Positions 12,194-22,273 of a stretch of 64,000 bases of DNA are shown here, in pieces; within the stretch, counting starts at the first letter, position 1, and each line of letters starts with the position of its first letter. The notes under the pieces were generated by a model. It was not told the DNA's origin and searched no databases. It saw only the letters and a list, made by a program, of their open reading frames with translations. The DNA is from Dechloromonas denitrificans. GTDB taxonomy: Bacteria; Pseudomonadota; Gammaproteobacteria; Burkholderiales; Rhodocyclaceae. The stretch covers positions 2,394,001 through 2,458,000 of the forward strand of contig NZ_CP075187.1 in assembly GCF_020510665.1 (NCBI RefSeq), written 5' to 3'. The position numbers and the translations under genes are program-made.

Positions 12194-12235
12194 GGCCGGA
12201 TTCAAGCGGATGCGATCGCACCGCTTAATCCGGCC
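12194..12235 (+). promoter_or_regulatory. Long inverted repeat between dnaK and dnaJ
   Basis: GGCCGGATT(c)AAGCGG on the left pairs with CCGCTTAATCCGGCC on the right, and TGCGATCGCA in the centre is itself a palindrome. The 42-base element can fold into one long hairpin with small bulges. Only TTT follows, so it may be a weak terminator, an attenuator or an mRNA processing/stability site lowering dnaJ relative to dnaK. A smaller repeat (AACGG/CCGTT) lies just before it at 12168-12188. Confidence 0.6.
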
Positions 12236-12262
12236 TTTGCACAGCCTCAGTCGGAAACAGCT

Positions 12263-13399
12263 ATGTCAAAACGCGATTTTTACGAAATTCTTGGCGTCAA
12301 CCGCGACGCCAGCGAAGACGAGATCAAGAAGGCCTATCGCAAGCAGGCCATGAAGCACCACCCCGACCGCAACCCGGACAATCCGGCGGCGGAGGAAAAA
12401 TTCAAGGAAGCCAAGGAAGCCTACGAAATTCTTTCGGATGGCCAGAAACGCGCGGCCTACGACCAGTACGGCCATGCCGGCGTTGACCCGCAGTCCGGCA
12501 TGGGCGGCGGCTTCGGTGGTGGTGGCGGTGGATTTGCCGATGCCTTTGGCGGCATTTTCGATGAAATCTTCGGTGGCCGTGCAGGTGGCGGCGGCGGTGG
12601 CCGCTCGAACATCTATCGTGGCGCCGACCTGCGCTACAACCTTGAAATCACGCTCGAACAGGCTGCTCACGGGACGGAAACCAAGATTCGCATTCCGACC
12701 ATGGAAGTCTGCGAACCGTGTAATGGCAGCGGCGCCAAAGCCGGCACCCAGCCTAAAACCTGCCCGACCTGCCAGGGCTCCGGCCAGGTTCGCCTGCAGC
12801 AGGGCTTCTTCTCGATCCAGCAAAGTTGCCACAAGTGTCACGGCACCGGTCGCTTCATTGCCGACCCCTGCAAATCGTGTGGCGGCGCCGGACGCATCAA
12901 GCAGCACAAGACGCTGGCCGTCAAGATTCCGGCAGGTGTCGACGAGGGCGATCGCATCAGGCTGGCCGGCGAAGGCGAACATGGCGTCAATGGTGGCCCG
13001 CCGGGCGATCTTTACGTCCAGATTCACCTCAAGCAGCACGCCGTGTTCACCCGTGATCACAACGACCTGCATTGTGAAATGCCGATTTCCTTCACCACCG
13101 CAGCACTCGGTGGCGAGATCGAAATCCCGACGCTGGACGGTGCCGCAGCGATCAAGATTCCGGCCGAAACGCAATCCGGTCGTGTCTTCCGCCTGCGCGG
13201 CAAGGGCATCAAAGGTGTCCGCAGCCACACGCACGGCGATCTAATGTGTCATGTCGTGGTCGAAACGCCGGTCAATCTCACCGACCGTCAGAAGGAGTTG
13301 CTTAAGGAGCTGGAAGAATCCAGCCGCGAGAACAACGCCAGCCACAACCCACGCGCCAAATCATGGATGGACAAGGTCAAGGAATTTTTCGGCGACTGA
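12263..13399 (+). CDS. dnaJ: Chaperone protein DnaJ (Hsp40)
   Basis: Co-chaperone that delivers substrates to DnaK and stimulates its ATPase. The 378-aa type I protein has the J domain with HPD (KHHPDRNP), a Gly/Phe-rich linker, four zinc CxxCxGxG repeats ([32 protein letters not shown]) and the C-terminal substrate domains. It lies 96 bases after dnaK, beyond the hairpin at 12194-12235. Confidence 0.98.
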   Translation: MSKRDFYEILGVNRDASEDEIKKAYRKQAMKHHPDRNPDNPAAEEKFKEAKEAYEILSDGQKRAAYDQYGHAGVDPQSGMGGGFGGGGGGFADAFGGIFDEIFGGRAGGGGGGRSNIYRGADLRYNLEITLEQAAHGTETKIRIPTMEVCEPCNGSGAKAGTQPKTCPTCQGSGQVRLQQGFFSIQQSCHKCHGTGRFIADPCKSCGGAGRIKQHKTLAVKIPAGVDEGDRIRLAGEGEHGVNGGPPGDLYVQIHLKQHAVFTRDHNDLHCEMPISFTTAALGGEIEIPTLDGAAAIKIPAETQSGRVFRLRGKGIKGVRSHTHGDLMCHVVVETPVNLTDRQKELLKELEESSRENNASHNPRAKSWMDKVKEFFGD

Positions 13400-13431
13400 T
13401 CCGCTCGCAGGCCAGATCGCTGACCTGACGC

Positions 13432-13475
13432 ATTGCCCCGCCCACAGAATGTTCTGCATCGGCGGGGCAATTTCA
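13432..13475 (+). terminator. Rho-independent terminator after dnaJ
   Basis: ATTGCCCCGCC at 13432-13442 pairs exactly with GGCGGGGCAAT at 13461-13471, followed by a T-rich stretch (TTTCATTTT). It closes the grpE-dnaK-dnaJ unit. Confidence 0.85.
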
Positions 13476-13598
13476 TTTTGGCCCTTTGCATGGCGTCGAC
13501 CGCAGGATCAACTTATTACCAAAGTAAAGGTACGACCTGTTCCCCCCAGCCACTTCCGGCTGTTAGAATCGTCAAAACAATTTAGGGGAAGATGAACA

Positions 13599-14744
13599 AT
13601 GCGACTACTGAAGCGGCTCATCACCGTTGGCACAATCGCCTTTTCAGCACTGGGCTGGGCCGCTGATCCGGGCATCACCGACAGCACCATCACCCTCGGC
13701 ATGTCAGCCCCCTTTTCCGGCCCGACCGGTGCCTACGGCATTGACATGCGCCAGACCATCCAGACCTACTTTGAGCACATCAACAAGACCGGCGGCATCC
13801 ATGGCCGCAAGCTTGAACTGGTTGCCCTCGATGATGGCTACGAAACAGACCGGACTCTGGCCAACACCAAAACCCTGATTGGTGAAAAACACGCTTTTGC
13901 CCTGCTCGCCTATTATGGCTCGAGCCCGACCACCGAAGCCATGAACACCGTTTTCGGCCCCGCCAAGGTTCCGCTGGTCGGCACGATTTCGGGGGCCACA
14001 TCGCTGCGTGAAAGCACGACCAGCAACCCGAATGCCCGTTACATGTTCAACGTGCGCGCCAGTTACGCCGACGAAACCGAAGCCATCGTCAATCAGCTTG
14101 TTTCGCTCGGCCTGAAGAATATTGCCGTGTTTTACCAGAATGACGGCTTCGGCAAGTCCGGTCTGGATGGCGTGACCGCAGCACTCAAGAAACACAACCT
14201 GACACCTTCGGCCGTTGGCACCGTCGAACGCAACTCGCTTGATGTCAGCAAAGCAATTGAGCCGATCACCAAAGCCAATCCGCAGGCCGTGGTAATGGTC
14301 ACGCTCTACAAACCAACCGCGGCTTTCGTCAAAGGCATGAAGAAAATCGGCCAGAATCCGATGTTCATGACGCTTTCTCCGGTCGGCACCGAACAACTTG
14401 TCCAGGAACTCGGCCCGGACGCCCGTGGCATCGGCATTTCGCAGGTTGCTCCCTACCCGTGGAACGATGTCGTTCCGGTCGTCCGTGAATACCAGAAGCT
14501 GCTCAGCAAGCCCGGCACGAACTCCTACTACGGGATCGAAGCCTTCATCACGGCCAAGACGATGGTCGAAGGCTTGAGACGTGCCGGCAAGGATCTGAGC
14601 CGTGAAAAACTGATGGCGGCACTGGAAGGCATGAACAATGTCGATCTGGGTGGATACCGGATCAATTACGGCCCCAGCAACCGGCTTGGCTCGCGCTTTG
14701 TCGAACTGACCGTGATCGGCGCTGGCGGCAAGGTCTTGAAGTAA
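13599..14744 (+). CDS. ABC transporter substrate-binding protein, branched-chain amino acid (LivK-like) type
   Basis: Periplasmic binding protein of 381 aa with a signal peptide (MRLLKRLITVGTIAFSALGWA). The mature part has the type I periplasmic-binding fold signature: ITLGMSAPFSGPTGAYG, INKTGGIHGRKLELVALDDGYE and a Ser/Thr-rich ligand loop. The true ligand may be an amino acid, an aromatic compound or an amide. No permease or ATPase genes are adjacent, so it is a solitary component with its own terminator. Confidence 0.9.
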   Translation: MRLLKRLITVGTIAFSALGWAADPGITDSTITLGMSAPFSGPTGAYGIDMRQTIQTYFEHINKTGGIHGRKLELVALDDGYETDRTLANTKTLIGEKHAFALLAYYGSSPTTEAMNTVFGPAKVPLVGTISGATSLRESTTSNPNARYMFNVRASYADETEAIVNQLVSLGLKNIAVFYQNDGFGKSGLDGVTAALKKHNLTPSAVGTVERNSLDVSKAIEPITKANPQAVVMVTLYKPTAAFVKGMKKIGQNPMFMTLSPVGTEQLVQELGPDARGIGISQVAPYPWNDVVPVVREYQKLLSKPGTNSYYGIEAFITAKTMVEGLRRAGKDLSREKLMAALEGMNNVDLGGYRINYGPSNRLGSRFVELTVIGAGGKVLK

Positions 14745-14762
14745 GTCGCACGGTCGACCTGT

Positions 14763-14793
14763 AAAAACGGCCCGTTTTCACGGGCCGTTTTTT
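14763..14793. terminator. Terminator between binding protein and cysS
   Basis: AAAAACGGCCCG, a TTTTCA loop and CGGGCCGTTTTTT form a strong GC stem with T-runs on both strands. It can serve both convergent genes. Confidence 0.9.
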
Positions 14794-14797
14794 ATTG

Positions 14798-16171
14798 TCA
14801 GGCGCGTCGCCAGCTTGTTCCTTGCGGACTGTCGTCCAGCACGATGCCTGCTTCTTTCAGGACATCGCGCAAACGATCGGCCTCGGCGAAATTGCGTGCC
14901 TGCTTGGCGGCAGCACGATCGGCGATCATGGCCTCGATCGCGGCCTCATCCAGACCGCCTTCAGCCACCGGACCACCCTGCAGATAAGCCACCGGATCCC
15001 GTTCAAGCAGGCCGATCACGCGCCCCAAAGCCTTGAGCAGACCGGAAAGCTCGGCGCTGCGCTGACGATTGACCTCACCGGCCAGTTCGAAAAGAACCGA
15101 AATAGCGCCGTGCGAATCGAAATCCTCATTCAGGGCTGCAGCAAAACGAGCTGCGAAATCATGCGTCCAGTCGATGTCGACCGCGGCAGGCGGCACATCG
15201 CGCAAAGCAAAATACAGGCTATCCAGACTGCGCCGCGCATCATCGAGATGCGCATCGGAATAATTCAGCGGACTCCGGTAATGAGCGCGCAGAATGAAGA
15301 AACGCACCACTTCGGCATCGTAGGTTTCAAGCACGGTACGAATCGTGAAGAAATTGCCGAGCGATTTCGACATTTTTTCGTTGTCGACCCGGACAAAGCC
15401 GTTATGCATCCAGTAATTGACGAAAGAGCACTCATGCGCGCCTTCCGACTGGGCAATCTCATTTTCGTGATGGGGGAACTGCAGATCCTGGCCGCCACCA
15501 TGAATATCGAAATGATTGCCGAGCAATTTCGAGCTCATCGCCGAGCACTCGATGTGCCAACCCGGCCGCCCACTGCCCCACGGTGACTCCCAAGCCGGCT
15601 CGCCTGGCTTGGCATGCTTCCAGAGCACGAAATCGAGCGGGTCCTGCTTGGCAGAATCGACCTCGACCCGCTCGCCAGCCCGCAAATCATCGAGCGATTT
15701 GCCGGACAGCTTGCCGTACCCCTCGAACTTGCGAACGGCGTAATTCACATCGCCATCCTGCGCCTGATAGGCCAGGCCACGCGCCTGCAACTTGTCGATC
15801 AGGTCGAGCATTTCCGGAACGAATTCGGTAGCCCGCGGCTCGTGGTCCGGACGCAGCACACCCAGCGCATCGGCATCTTCATGCATGCAGGCAATGAAAC
15901 GATCGGTCAGTTGAAGAATCGTTTCGCCATTTTCGGCAGCCCGGCGAATAATCTTGTCATCGATGTCGGTAATGTTCCGGACATACGTCACGTCGTAACC
16001 GGAAGTCTTCAACCAGCGATAAACCATGTCGAAAACAACCATGACCCGGGCGTGCCCGAGATGGCAATAATCATAGACGGTCATCCCGCAAACATACATG
16101 CGAACCTTGTTAGGTTCGATCGGGGTAAAGAGTTGTTTTTCCCGCTTGAGGGAATTGTAAATTTTGAGCAT
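14798..16171 (-). CDS. cysS: Cysteine--tRNA ligase
   Basis: Charges tRNA-Cys. The 457-aa class I synthetase has the HIGH-type motif (CHLGHAR), the zinc Cys in [15 protein letters not shown], and [10 protein letters not shown] as KMSKS. The start [13 protein letters not shown] at 16171 matches family N-termini; the longer ORF to 16261 has unrelated sequence. Transcribed away from the TPR gene, sharing a short intergenic space. Confidence 0.96.
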   Translation of the reverse strand: MLKIYNSLKREKQLFTPIEPNKVRMYVCGMTVYDYCHLGHARVMVVFDMVYRWLKTSGYDVTYVRNITDIDDKIIRRAAENGETILQLTDRFIACMHEDADALGVLRPDHEPRATEFVPEMLDLIDKLQARGLAYQAQDGDVNYAVRKFEGYGKLSGKSLDDLRAGERVEVDSAKQDPLDFVLWKHAKPGEPAWESPWGSGRPGWHIECSAMSSKLLGNHFDIHGGGQDLQFPHHENEIAQSEGAHECSFVNYWMHNGFVRVDNEKMSKSLGNFFTIRTVLETYDAEVVRFFILRAHYRSPLNYSDAHLDDARRSLDSLYFALRDVPPAAVDIDWTHDFAARFAAALNEDFDSHGAISVLFELAGEVNRQRSAELSGLLKALGRVIGLLERDPVAYLQGGPVAEGGLDEAAIEAMIADRAAAKQARNFAEADRLRDVLKEAGIVLDDSPQGTSWRRA

Positions 16172-16275
16172 GCGGGGGTAAATTCGTCTGGCTGCGAGGC
16201 TGCTTTCCCTATGGAAAGAGCAGTATGTTTGGTAGAATTTGAGGATTGTCAAACCACGCAAAGTATAACATAGCG

Positions 16276-17373
16276 ATGACCTCGAAAATCCTGCCCCAGC
16301 CCCGCTTTCAGCAGCTCAAGACGCTGCGTGCACTGGCTATTGGCTTGGCCATCGGCTTTGCCGCGCCATCCTTTGCCGACAACCTGCCGGAAGTCCAGCG
16401 ACTGATCAAACAAGGCCAATATCCGCAGGCGCTCGAAAAAGTGGATGCCTATCTGAGCAGCCGTCCGAAAGACGCTCAAGGCCGCTTCCTGAAGGGTCTG
16501 ATCTTCACCGAAATGAACAAGCTGCCGGAAGCCGTCGGCGTATTCACCAAGCTGACCGAAGACTACCCGGAGCTCCCGGAGCCGTATAACAACCTGGCCG
16601 TTCTTTACGCCCAGCAGAAGCAATACGACAAAGCCCGCACAGCACTTGAAATGGCCATAAGGACTCATCCTTCCTACGCCATCGCCTACGAAAACCTGGG
16701 TGACATTTACGCCAAGCTGGCCAGCCAGGCTTATGACAAGGCACTCCAACTCGACAATTCGAATGCCACGACGCAAAACAAACTGGCGCTGATTCGCGAC
16801 CTCATCACAACATCCAGCAAACCGGGCAGCAAACCGCAAGCGGCAAGCGCACCGGTCGCCGCAGCGCCGGCACCCGCCCCCGTCGCAGCGGCCAAGCCTG
16901 CCACACCGACTGCAGCACCAACGGCCAGCGTCGTTTCAAGCACCCCGGGTGCCGCATCGACGTCCTCTGCCGCACCGGTCAAGACAGCCGAAAGCAAGCC
17001 GGCGCCGGTTGCCGAGCCAGCCCGTGCCGACAGCGCCAACGATGATGTAGCCAAGGCTGTTGCTGCCTGGGCCAGCGCCTGGTCGCGCAAGGACATGCGC
17101 GCCTACCTGGGGGCCTATGCGGCCGATTTCAACACCCCCAAGGGTGTCAGCCGCAAGGTCTGGGAAAGCGAACGCGAAGACCGTATTGCAGGCAAGTCCG
17201 GCAAGATTTCCGTGACCTACGACACGCCGCAGATCTCGGTCAATGGCGACAAGGCAACGGCCAAGTTCCGCCAGCATTACCAGGCAACCAACCTGAGCAC
17301 CTCGACCACCAAGACACTGGTTCTCGTCCGCTCGGGTAACAAGTGGCTGATCAAGGAAGAAAACTCTCGTTGA
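16276..17373 (+). CDS. Secreted TPR protein with C-terminal NTF2-like domain
   Basis: The 365-aa protein begins with a signal peptide (cut after PSFA), then about three tetratricopeptide repeats (residues about 40-170), an Ala/Pro-rich linker of about 75 residues, and a C-terminal NTF2-like domain ([21 protein letters not shown] to the end). The ATG at 16276 is chosen because the signal peptide starts there. Its stop overlaps the start of the L,D-transpeptidase gene (TGATG), which carries a similar NTF2 domain, suggesting a shared envelope job. Confidence 0.85.
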   Translation: MTSKILPQPRFQQLKTLRALAIGLAIGFAAPSFADNLPEVQRLIKQGQYPQALEKVDAYLSSRPKDAQGRFLKGLIFTEMNKLPEAVGVFTKLTEDYPELPEPYNNLAVLYAQQKQYDKARTALEMAIRTHPSYAIAYENLGDIYAKLASQAYDKALQLDNSNATTQNKLALIRDLITTSSKPGSKPQAASAPVAAAPAPAPVAAAKPATPTAAPTASVVSSTPGAASTSSAAPVKTAESKPAPVAEPARADSANDDVAKAVAAWASAWSRKDMRAYLGAYAADFNTPKGVSRKVWESEREDRIAGKSGKISVTYDTPQISVNGDKATAKFRQHYQATNLSTSTTKTLVLVRSGNKWLIKEENSR

Positions 17374-18620
17374 TGCAGGGCCGCAAGTTAATCAGTATCT
17401 GGCTGGCAACCTGCCTGGCCGGCTTCATGCCGGCTGGGCAATCCTTCGCCAAGGACATCGCTGGAAATAATCCGCAACGCAGCGGACAAAGTCTTCCGGT
17501 CACCGTCTCGGATGCCGGTCCGGAAGCGCAACTGGCCAGGATTTTCAAGGAAATCGAAGGAAATCGCCTGAACAATGCGCTTCAACAGACCGAAGCCTTG
17601 TTGAAGCAGCATCCCAACTATCGCCTGGCTCACCTGATCCGGGGCGATTTGTTGCTGGCCCGAACAAAGCCGATCCAGACTTTTGGCGCCTTGAGCGATG
17701 CGCCCAGCGACAAGGTCGCCGACTTGCGCGGCGAGGCCATTGCTCGCCTGAAGGGATACCGGGAGAAGCCGGAAGCCAGCTTCATTCCCCGCTACCTCCT
17801 GCAAATGCCGGCCGACCAGCGTTTTGCCATCGTCGTCGACACCAAGCGCTCGCGCCTTTACGTCTATGAGAACGATGTCGCAAACGGCGGACGCCCGCGG
17901 TTTGTCGCTGACTATTACGTCACCCAAGGCAAGCTGGGTGCAGAAAAACTGTCTGAAGGCGACAAGAAAACACCGATCGGGGTTTATCACGTCACGGCCA
18001 ATCTGCCCAAGCAAAAACTGGCTGACCTTTATGGCAGCGGCGCTTTTCCGATCAACTATCCCAATGAGTGGGACAAGCGGCAGGGACGGGGCGGCAGCGG
18101 CATCTGGCTGCACGGCACACCGTCCGATACTTTTGCTCGTCCGCCGCGCGCCTCCGATGGCTGTGTCGTACTGACCAACCAGGACCTCGAAGCTGTCGCC
18201 AAGAACCTTCAGGTTGGCCTGACGCCCGTCATCATCAGCAATTCGGTCGAATGGCTGTCGCTGGATGACTGGAACAAGGAACGCAACGACCTGAACAAGA
18301 CCATCGACGCCTGGCGCGCCGATTGGGAAAGCCGCGACACCGAACGCTACCTCAAGCATTATTCGAAGCGATTCAAGTCGGCCGAGCAGAATTTCGATCA
18401 GTTTGCCGCCCAGAAGCGCCAGGTCAATGCCGGCAAGGAATGGATCAAGGTCAAGCTCGACAAACTGTCGGTCTTCCGCAATCCGGGCAAGGAAGAAGTT
18501 GTCGTCGTCACCTTCGATCAGGATTACCGCAGCAACAATCTGAACAATCAGATGAAAAAACGCCAGTACTGGCTGCGCGAAGATGGCAAATGGAAAATCA
18601 TTTACGAAGGAAGTGCCTGA
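17373..18620 (+). CDS. L,D-transpeptidase (YkuD family) with NTF2-like domain
   Basis: Periplasmic enzyme of 415 aa that probably forms 3-3 peptidoglycan cross-links or attaches proteins to peptidoglycan. It has a signal peptide (cut near QSFA), an N-terminal TPR-like segment, the YkuD catalytic region with HGTPSDTF and SDGCVVL (catalytic Cys), and a C-terminal NTF2-like domain ([21 protein letters not shown]). It overlaps its neighbours by one base on each side, showing a tightly coupled operon with the TPR protein and ppiA. Confidence 0.92.
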   Translation: MQGRKLISIWLATCLAGFMPAGQSFAKDIAGNNPQRSGQSLPVTVSDAGPEAQLARIFKEIEGNRLNNALQQTEALLKQHPNYRLAHLIRGDLLLARTKPIQTFGALSDAPSDKVADLRGEAIARLKGYREKPEASFIPRYLLQMPADQRFAIVVDTKRSRLYVYENDVANGGRPRFVADYYVTQGKLGAEKLSEGDKKTPIGVYHVTANLPKQKLADLYGSGAFPINYPNEWDKRQGRGGSGIWLHGTPSDTFARPPRASDGCVVLTNQDLEAVAKNLQVGLTPVIISNSVEWLSLDDWNKERNDLNKTIDAWRADWESRDTERYLKHYSKRFKSAEQNFDQFAAQKRQVNAGKEWIKVKLDKLSVFRNPGKEEVVVVTFDQDYRSNNLNNQMKKRQYWLREDGKWKIIYEGSA

Positions 18621-19192
18621 TGTTGAAAAAAGTATCCGCACTGGCAGCCGGCCTGTTGGTCTCGGCCATCGCCCTTGCAGCCCCGACCGTCGAAATGACG
18701 ACCAATCTGGGCAAATTCACCCTCGAACTGTTTCCGGAGAAAGCACCGAAGACCGTTGAGATGTTCCTCTACAACGCCAAGCACGGCTTCTACGAAGCCA
18801 CCGTTTTCCATCGTGTGATCGATGGCTTCATGATCCAGGGCGGCGGTTTCAATTCTTCCATGGAAGAAAAGAAAACCCGCACACCGGCCCTGCAGAACGA
18901 AGCGACCAATGGCCTGACCAATGATCGTGGCACGGTTGCCATGGCGCGCACCCAGGATCCGCACTCGGCCCGCGTCCAGTTCTTCATCAACCTGAAGGAC
19001 AACGATTTCCTCAACCACAAAACCACCGGCGACCCGCGCGGTTGGGGCTATGCCGTATTCGGCAAGGTTGTCCAGGGCATGGATGTGGTCGACAAGATTG
19101 CCAAGGTGCCAACCGGCAACGCAGGCTATTACCAGAACGTTCCGACGACGCCTGTCACTATTCAGAACGTCAAAATCATCTCCGAAAAGTAA
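18620..19192 (+). CDS. ppiA: Periplasmic peptidyl-prolyl cis-trans isomerase A (cyclophilin)
   Basis: The 190-aa cyclophilin has a signal peptide ([20 protein letters not shown]). The catalytic segment [15 protein letters not shown] carries the key Arg, and [14 protein letters not shown] is present. It assists folding of exported proteins. The ATG overlaps the L,D-transpeptidase stop, and a cytoplasmic cyclophilin gene follows after 10 bases. Confidence 0.93.
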   Translation: MLKKVSALAAGLLVSAIALAAPTVEMTTNLGKFTLELFPEKAPKTVEMFLYNAKHGFYEATVFHRVIDGFMIQGGGFNSSMEEKKTRTPALQNEATNGLTNDRGTVAMARTQDPHSARVQFFINLKDNDFLNHKTTGDPRGWGYAVFGKVVQGMDVVDKIAKVPTGNAGYYQNVPTTPVTIQNVKIISEK

Positions 19193-19202
19193 GGATTACC
19201 CA

Positions 19203-19694
19203 ATGATCAAGCTCACCACCAACCACGGTGTCATCACCCTCAATCTGGATGCCGAGAAGGCCCCGAAGACGGTTGCCAACTTCATTTCCTACGTTGAAGC
19301 CGGCCATTACAACAACACCATCTTCCACCGCGTGATCAAGAACTTCATGATCCAGGGCGGCGGCATGGAACCCGGCATGAACCAGAAGGAATGCCAGGCA
19401 CCGATCGAGAACGAAGCCGCCAACGGCCTGAAGAACAAGCGTGGCAGCATCGCCATGGCGCGCACCAACGACCCGCACTCGGCGACCGCCCAGTTCTTCA
19501 TCAACACCGTCGACAACGACTTCCTCGATTTCAAGGCACCGAGCGGCCAGGGCTGGGGCTACTGCGTTTTCGGTGAAGTCGTCGAAGGCATGGATGTGGT
19601 CGACAAGATCCGCGCCGTGGCCACCGGCAACAAGGGTTTCCATCAGGACGTGCCAAAGGAAGACGTGATCATCGAGAAGGCCGAGATCGTTTGA
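19203..19694 (+). CDS. ppiB: Cytoplasmic peptidyl-prolyl cis-trans isomerase B (cyclophilin)
   Basis: The 163-aa cyclophilin has no signal peptide ([15 protein letters not shown]) and contains [15 protein letters not shown]. It is a paralogue of the preceding periplasmic gene, clearly similar along its length, so the pair probably arose by tandem duplication and differ in compartment. Its stop overlaps the TTG start of lpxH. Confidence 0.94.
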   Translation: MIKLTTNHGVITLNLDAEKAPKTVANFISYVEAGHYNNTIFHRVIKNFMIQGGGMEPGMNQKECQAPIENEAANGLKNKRGSIAMARTNDPHSATAQFFINTVDNDFLDFKAPSGQGWGYCVFGEVVEGMDVVDKIRAVATGNKGFHQDVPKEDVIIEKAEIV

Positions 19695-20428
19695 TCTTCT
19701 TCATCTCCGATCTGCACCTGTCGCCCCGGTCTCCCGGGGCGACTCGTTTGTTTCTCCAGTTCATCGGCAGCCGTGCACGGCAAGCCGATGAGTTGTACAT
19801 CCTGGGCGATTTTTTTGAAGCCTGGATCGGTGACGACGATATCGACGACGAGTTCAACGCCGAAATTGTCGCCGCCCTGCGCGCCGCAAGCGATGCCGGC
19901 CTGCGCATCAGCCTGCTGCACGGCAATCGCGATTTCCTGCTCGGTGCAGGATTTGCCGAAGCCAGCGGCATTCGGCTGATTTCCGACCCTTATGTCCTGT
20001 CCACCGCGGAATGGCAGTTTGTGCTCTCGCATGGCGATGCCCTGTGCCTGGACGACACGGCCTACATGACTTTCCGGACGCAAGTCCGCAATCCTGACTG
20101 GCAGGCGGCCCTCCTCGCCAAGCCGCTCGCCGAGCGCCGCGCCATCGCCACCCACATGCGCGAGGTCAGCGAGTCCAGCCAGCGCGACAAGGACAACCCC
20201 TACACTGACCTGCAGGCCGATGCGACCGACGATTTCCTGCGCGAACACGGTTACGCCACCTTCATTCACGGCCACACGCACCAACCGGCCAAGCACGACC
20301 ACATCGTCGATGGCATCCATGTCGAACGCTGGGTGCTCGCCGACTGGCATGAAGAACGCGGTGAATGCCTGATCTGGGATGGCGAGGCGCTGAGCCGCGA
20401 AGCCATCCTGCCTGAAAATCGGCCTTAA
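19691..20428 (+). CDS. lpxH: UDP-2,3-diacylglucosamine diphosphatase
   Basis: Lipid A synthesis: hydrolyses UDP-2,3-diacylglucosamine to lipid X and UMP at the inner membrane. The 245-aa calcineurin-like phosphoesterase shows DLHL at residues 7-10, [17 protein letters not shown] and HGHTH metal-binding motifs. The start is TTG at 19691 inside the end of ppiB (4-base overlap), so translation is probably coupled. The overlap and TTG start fit the conserved N-terminus IFFISDLHL. Confidence 0.93.
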   Translation: MIFFISDLHLSPRSPGATRLFLQFIGSRARQADELYILGDFFEAWIGDDDIDDEFNAEIVAALRAASDAGLRISLLHGNRDFLLGAGFAEASGIRLISDPYVLSTAEWQFVLSHGDALCLDDTAYMTFRTQVRNPDWQAALLAKPLAERRAIATHMREVSESSQRDKDNPYTDLQADATDDFLREHGYATFIHGHTHQPAKHDHIVDGIHVERWVLADWHEERGECLIWDGEALSREAILPENRP

Positions 20429-20432
20429 TCCG

Positions 20433-22271
20433 GTGTCGACCGCAGCAAGCATGCAGAGCCCCACCGGGGCAAGAAATGCGCTCGATATCCTGCGCGATGT
20501 TTTCGGCTATCCCGCTTTCCGTGGCGCCCAGGCCGAAATCATCGAGCACGTCAGCACGGGTGGCGACGCCCTGGTGCTGATGCCGACCGGCGGCGGCAAG
20601 AGTCTCTGTTTCCAGATCCCTGCCCTGCTCCGCCCCGGCTGCGCCATTGTCGTTTCACCGTTGATCGCGCTGATGCAGGACCAGGTCGATGCCCTGACCC
20701 AACTCGGTGTCCGCGCCGCCTGCCTGAATTCGACGCTCGACTGGCGCGAAGCCCAGGCCATCGAACAGGCCATTTTCAACGGCACACTCGATCTCGTTTA
20801 CATCGCCCCGGAGCGCCTGCTGCTCGACCGCACGCTGGCGATGATCGACAGCCTCTACGAAGCCGGCAAGCTGTCACTGTTCGCCATCGATGAAGCGCAC
20901 TGCGTTTCGCAATGGGGCCACGATTTCCGGCCGGAATACTTGCAGTTGTCGACGCTGCACCAGCGTTACCCGAACGTCCCCCGGATCGCCCTGACGGCGA
21001 CGGCCGACACGGCGACGCAGAACGAAATGCTGGCCCGCCTCGGCCTGACCGAAGCACGGGTTTTTCTCTCCAGCTTCGACCGCCCGAACATCCGCTACAC
21101 CGTGGTCGAAAAGGACAATGCCAAGAAGCAGTTGCTCGGCTTCCTGACCGGACGACGCGGCCAGGCCGGCATCGTCTATTGCCTGTCGCGCAAGAAGGTC
21201 GAGGAAACCGCCGAGTGGCTGTCGGCTCAAGGTTACCCGGCGCTGCCCTACCATGCCGGCCTGCCGGCACCGGAGCGTGCCGCCAACCAGCGCCGTTTCC
21301 TGCGCGAGGAAGGCCTCATCATGTGTGCGACGATCGCCTTCGGCATGGGTATCGACAAGCCTGATGTCCGCTTCGTCGCCCACCTTGATCTACCGAAAAG
21401 CATCGAAGCCTATTATCAGGAAACCGGTCGTGCCGGCCGCGATGGCGAAGCAGCCGAAGCCTGGATGGCTTATGGCATGCAGGACGTCGCATTGCAGCAC
21501 GCCCGGATTGCCGAATCGGGTGCCGCCGAAGGCCAGAAAGTCCTCGAATCCCAACGGTTGACCGCGCTACTCGCCTATTGCGAAGCGCCGCGCTGCCGTC
21601 GCCAGGTGCTGCTCAACTACTTTGCCGAAAACCGTGAGCCCTGCGGCAATTGCGACGTCTGCCTCGATCCCCCTGAGTTGTGGGATGGCACGCAAGCGGC
21701 GCAAAAAGCCTTGTCGGCCATTTTTCGCACCGGCATGCGCTTCGGTGTCACCCACCTGACCGACGTGCTGCGCGGCAAGATGAATGAACGCATGCAGCAG
21801 TACGGTCACGACAAACTACCAACTTTCGGCGTCGGCAATGAACTCGACGATCACGGCTGGAAAAGCGTTTTCCGCCAACTCGCCGCCGCCGGGCTGGTCC
21901 ATGTCGACATGGCCGAACATGGCGCCTTGCAACTGACCGATGCCGCCCGCGAAGTGCTCAAGGGCCAGCGCCGCGTTCAATTGCGTCGCCCGGCCAAGCG
22001 CAAATCGACGACCAGCCGGAGCAGCGTCGTGCAGAGTGATTTGTCGCCGGCCGATGATGCTTTATTCCAGTTGCTGCGCAAATGGCGGGCCGACACAGCG
22101 CGCGAACAAGGCGTACCGGCCTACGTCATCCTGCACGACAAGACCTTGCGCGAGCTGGCTGAAGTCCGCCCGGTCAGCCACGGCCTGCTGGCCAGCATCA
22201 CCGGCATGGGCACGGCCAAGATCGACCATTACGGCGAAGAACTGCTCAACCTGATCCGCCACGAGGCTTGA
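20433..22271 (+). CDS. recQ: ATP-dependent DNA helicase RecQ
   Basis: 3'-5' helicase for recombination and fork repair; 612 aa. Motifs: [11 protein letters not shown] (Walker A), [13 protein letters not shown], the zinc-binding Cys cluster ([16 protein letters not shown]), a winged-helix RQC domain and a C-terminal HRDC domain ([11 protein letters not shown]). GTG at 20433 is only 4 bases after lpxH; an ATG at 20451 (MQSPTGARN) is equally plausible. Confidence 0.95.
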   Translation: MSTAASMQSPTGARNALDILRDVFGYPAFRGAQAEIIEHVSTGGDALVLMPTGGGKSLCFQIPALLRPGCAIVVSPLIALMQDQVDALTQLGVRAACLNSTLDWREAQAIEQAIFNGTLDLVYIAPERLLLDRTLAMIDSLYEAGKLSLFAIDEAHCVSQWGHDFRPEYLQLSTLHQRYPNVPRIALTATADTATQNEMLARLGLTEARVFLSSFDRPNIRYTVVEKDNAKKQLLGFLTGRRGQAGIVYCLSRKKVEETAEWLSAQGYPALPYHAGLPAPERAANQRRFLREEGLIMCATIAFGMGIDKPDVRFVAHLDLPKSIEAYYQETGRAGRDGEAAEAWMAYGMQDVALQHARIAESGAAEGQKVLESQRLTALLAYCEAPRCRRQVLLNYFAENREPCGNCDVCLDPPELWDGTQAAQKALSAIFRTGMRFGVTHLTDVLRGKMNERMQQYGHDKLPTFGVGNELDDHGWKSVFRQLAAAGLVHVDMAEHGALQLTDAAREVLKGQRRVQLRRPAKRKSTTSRSSVVQSDLSPADDALFQLLRKWRADTAREQGVPAYVILHDKTLRELAEVRPVSHGLLASITGMGTAKIDHYGEELLNLIRHEA

Positions 22272-22273
22272 CC

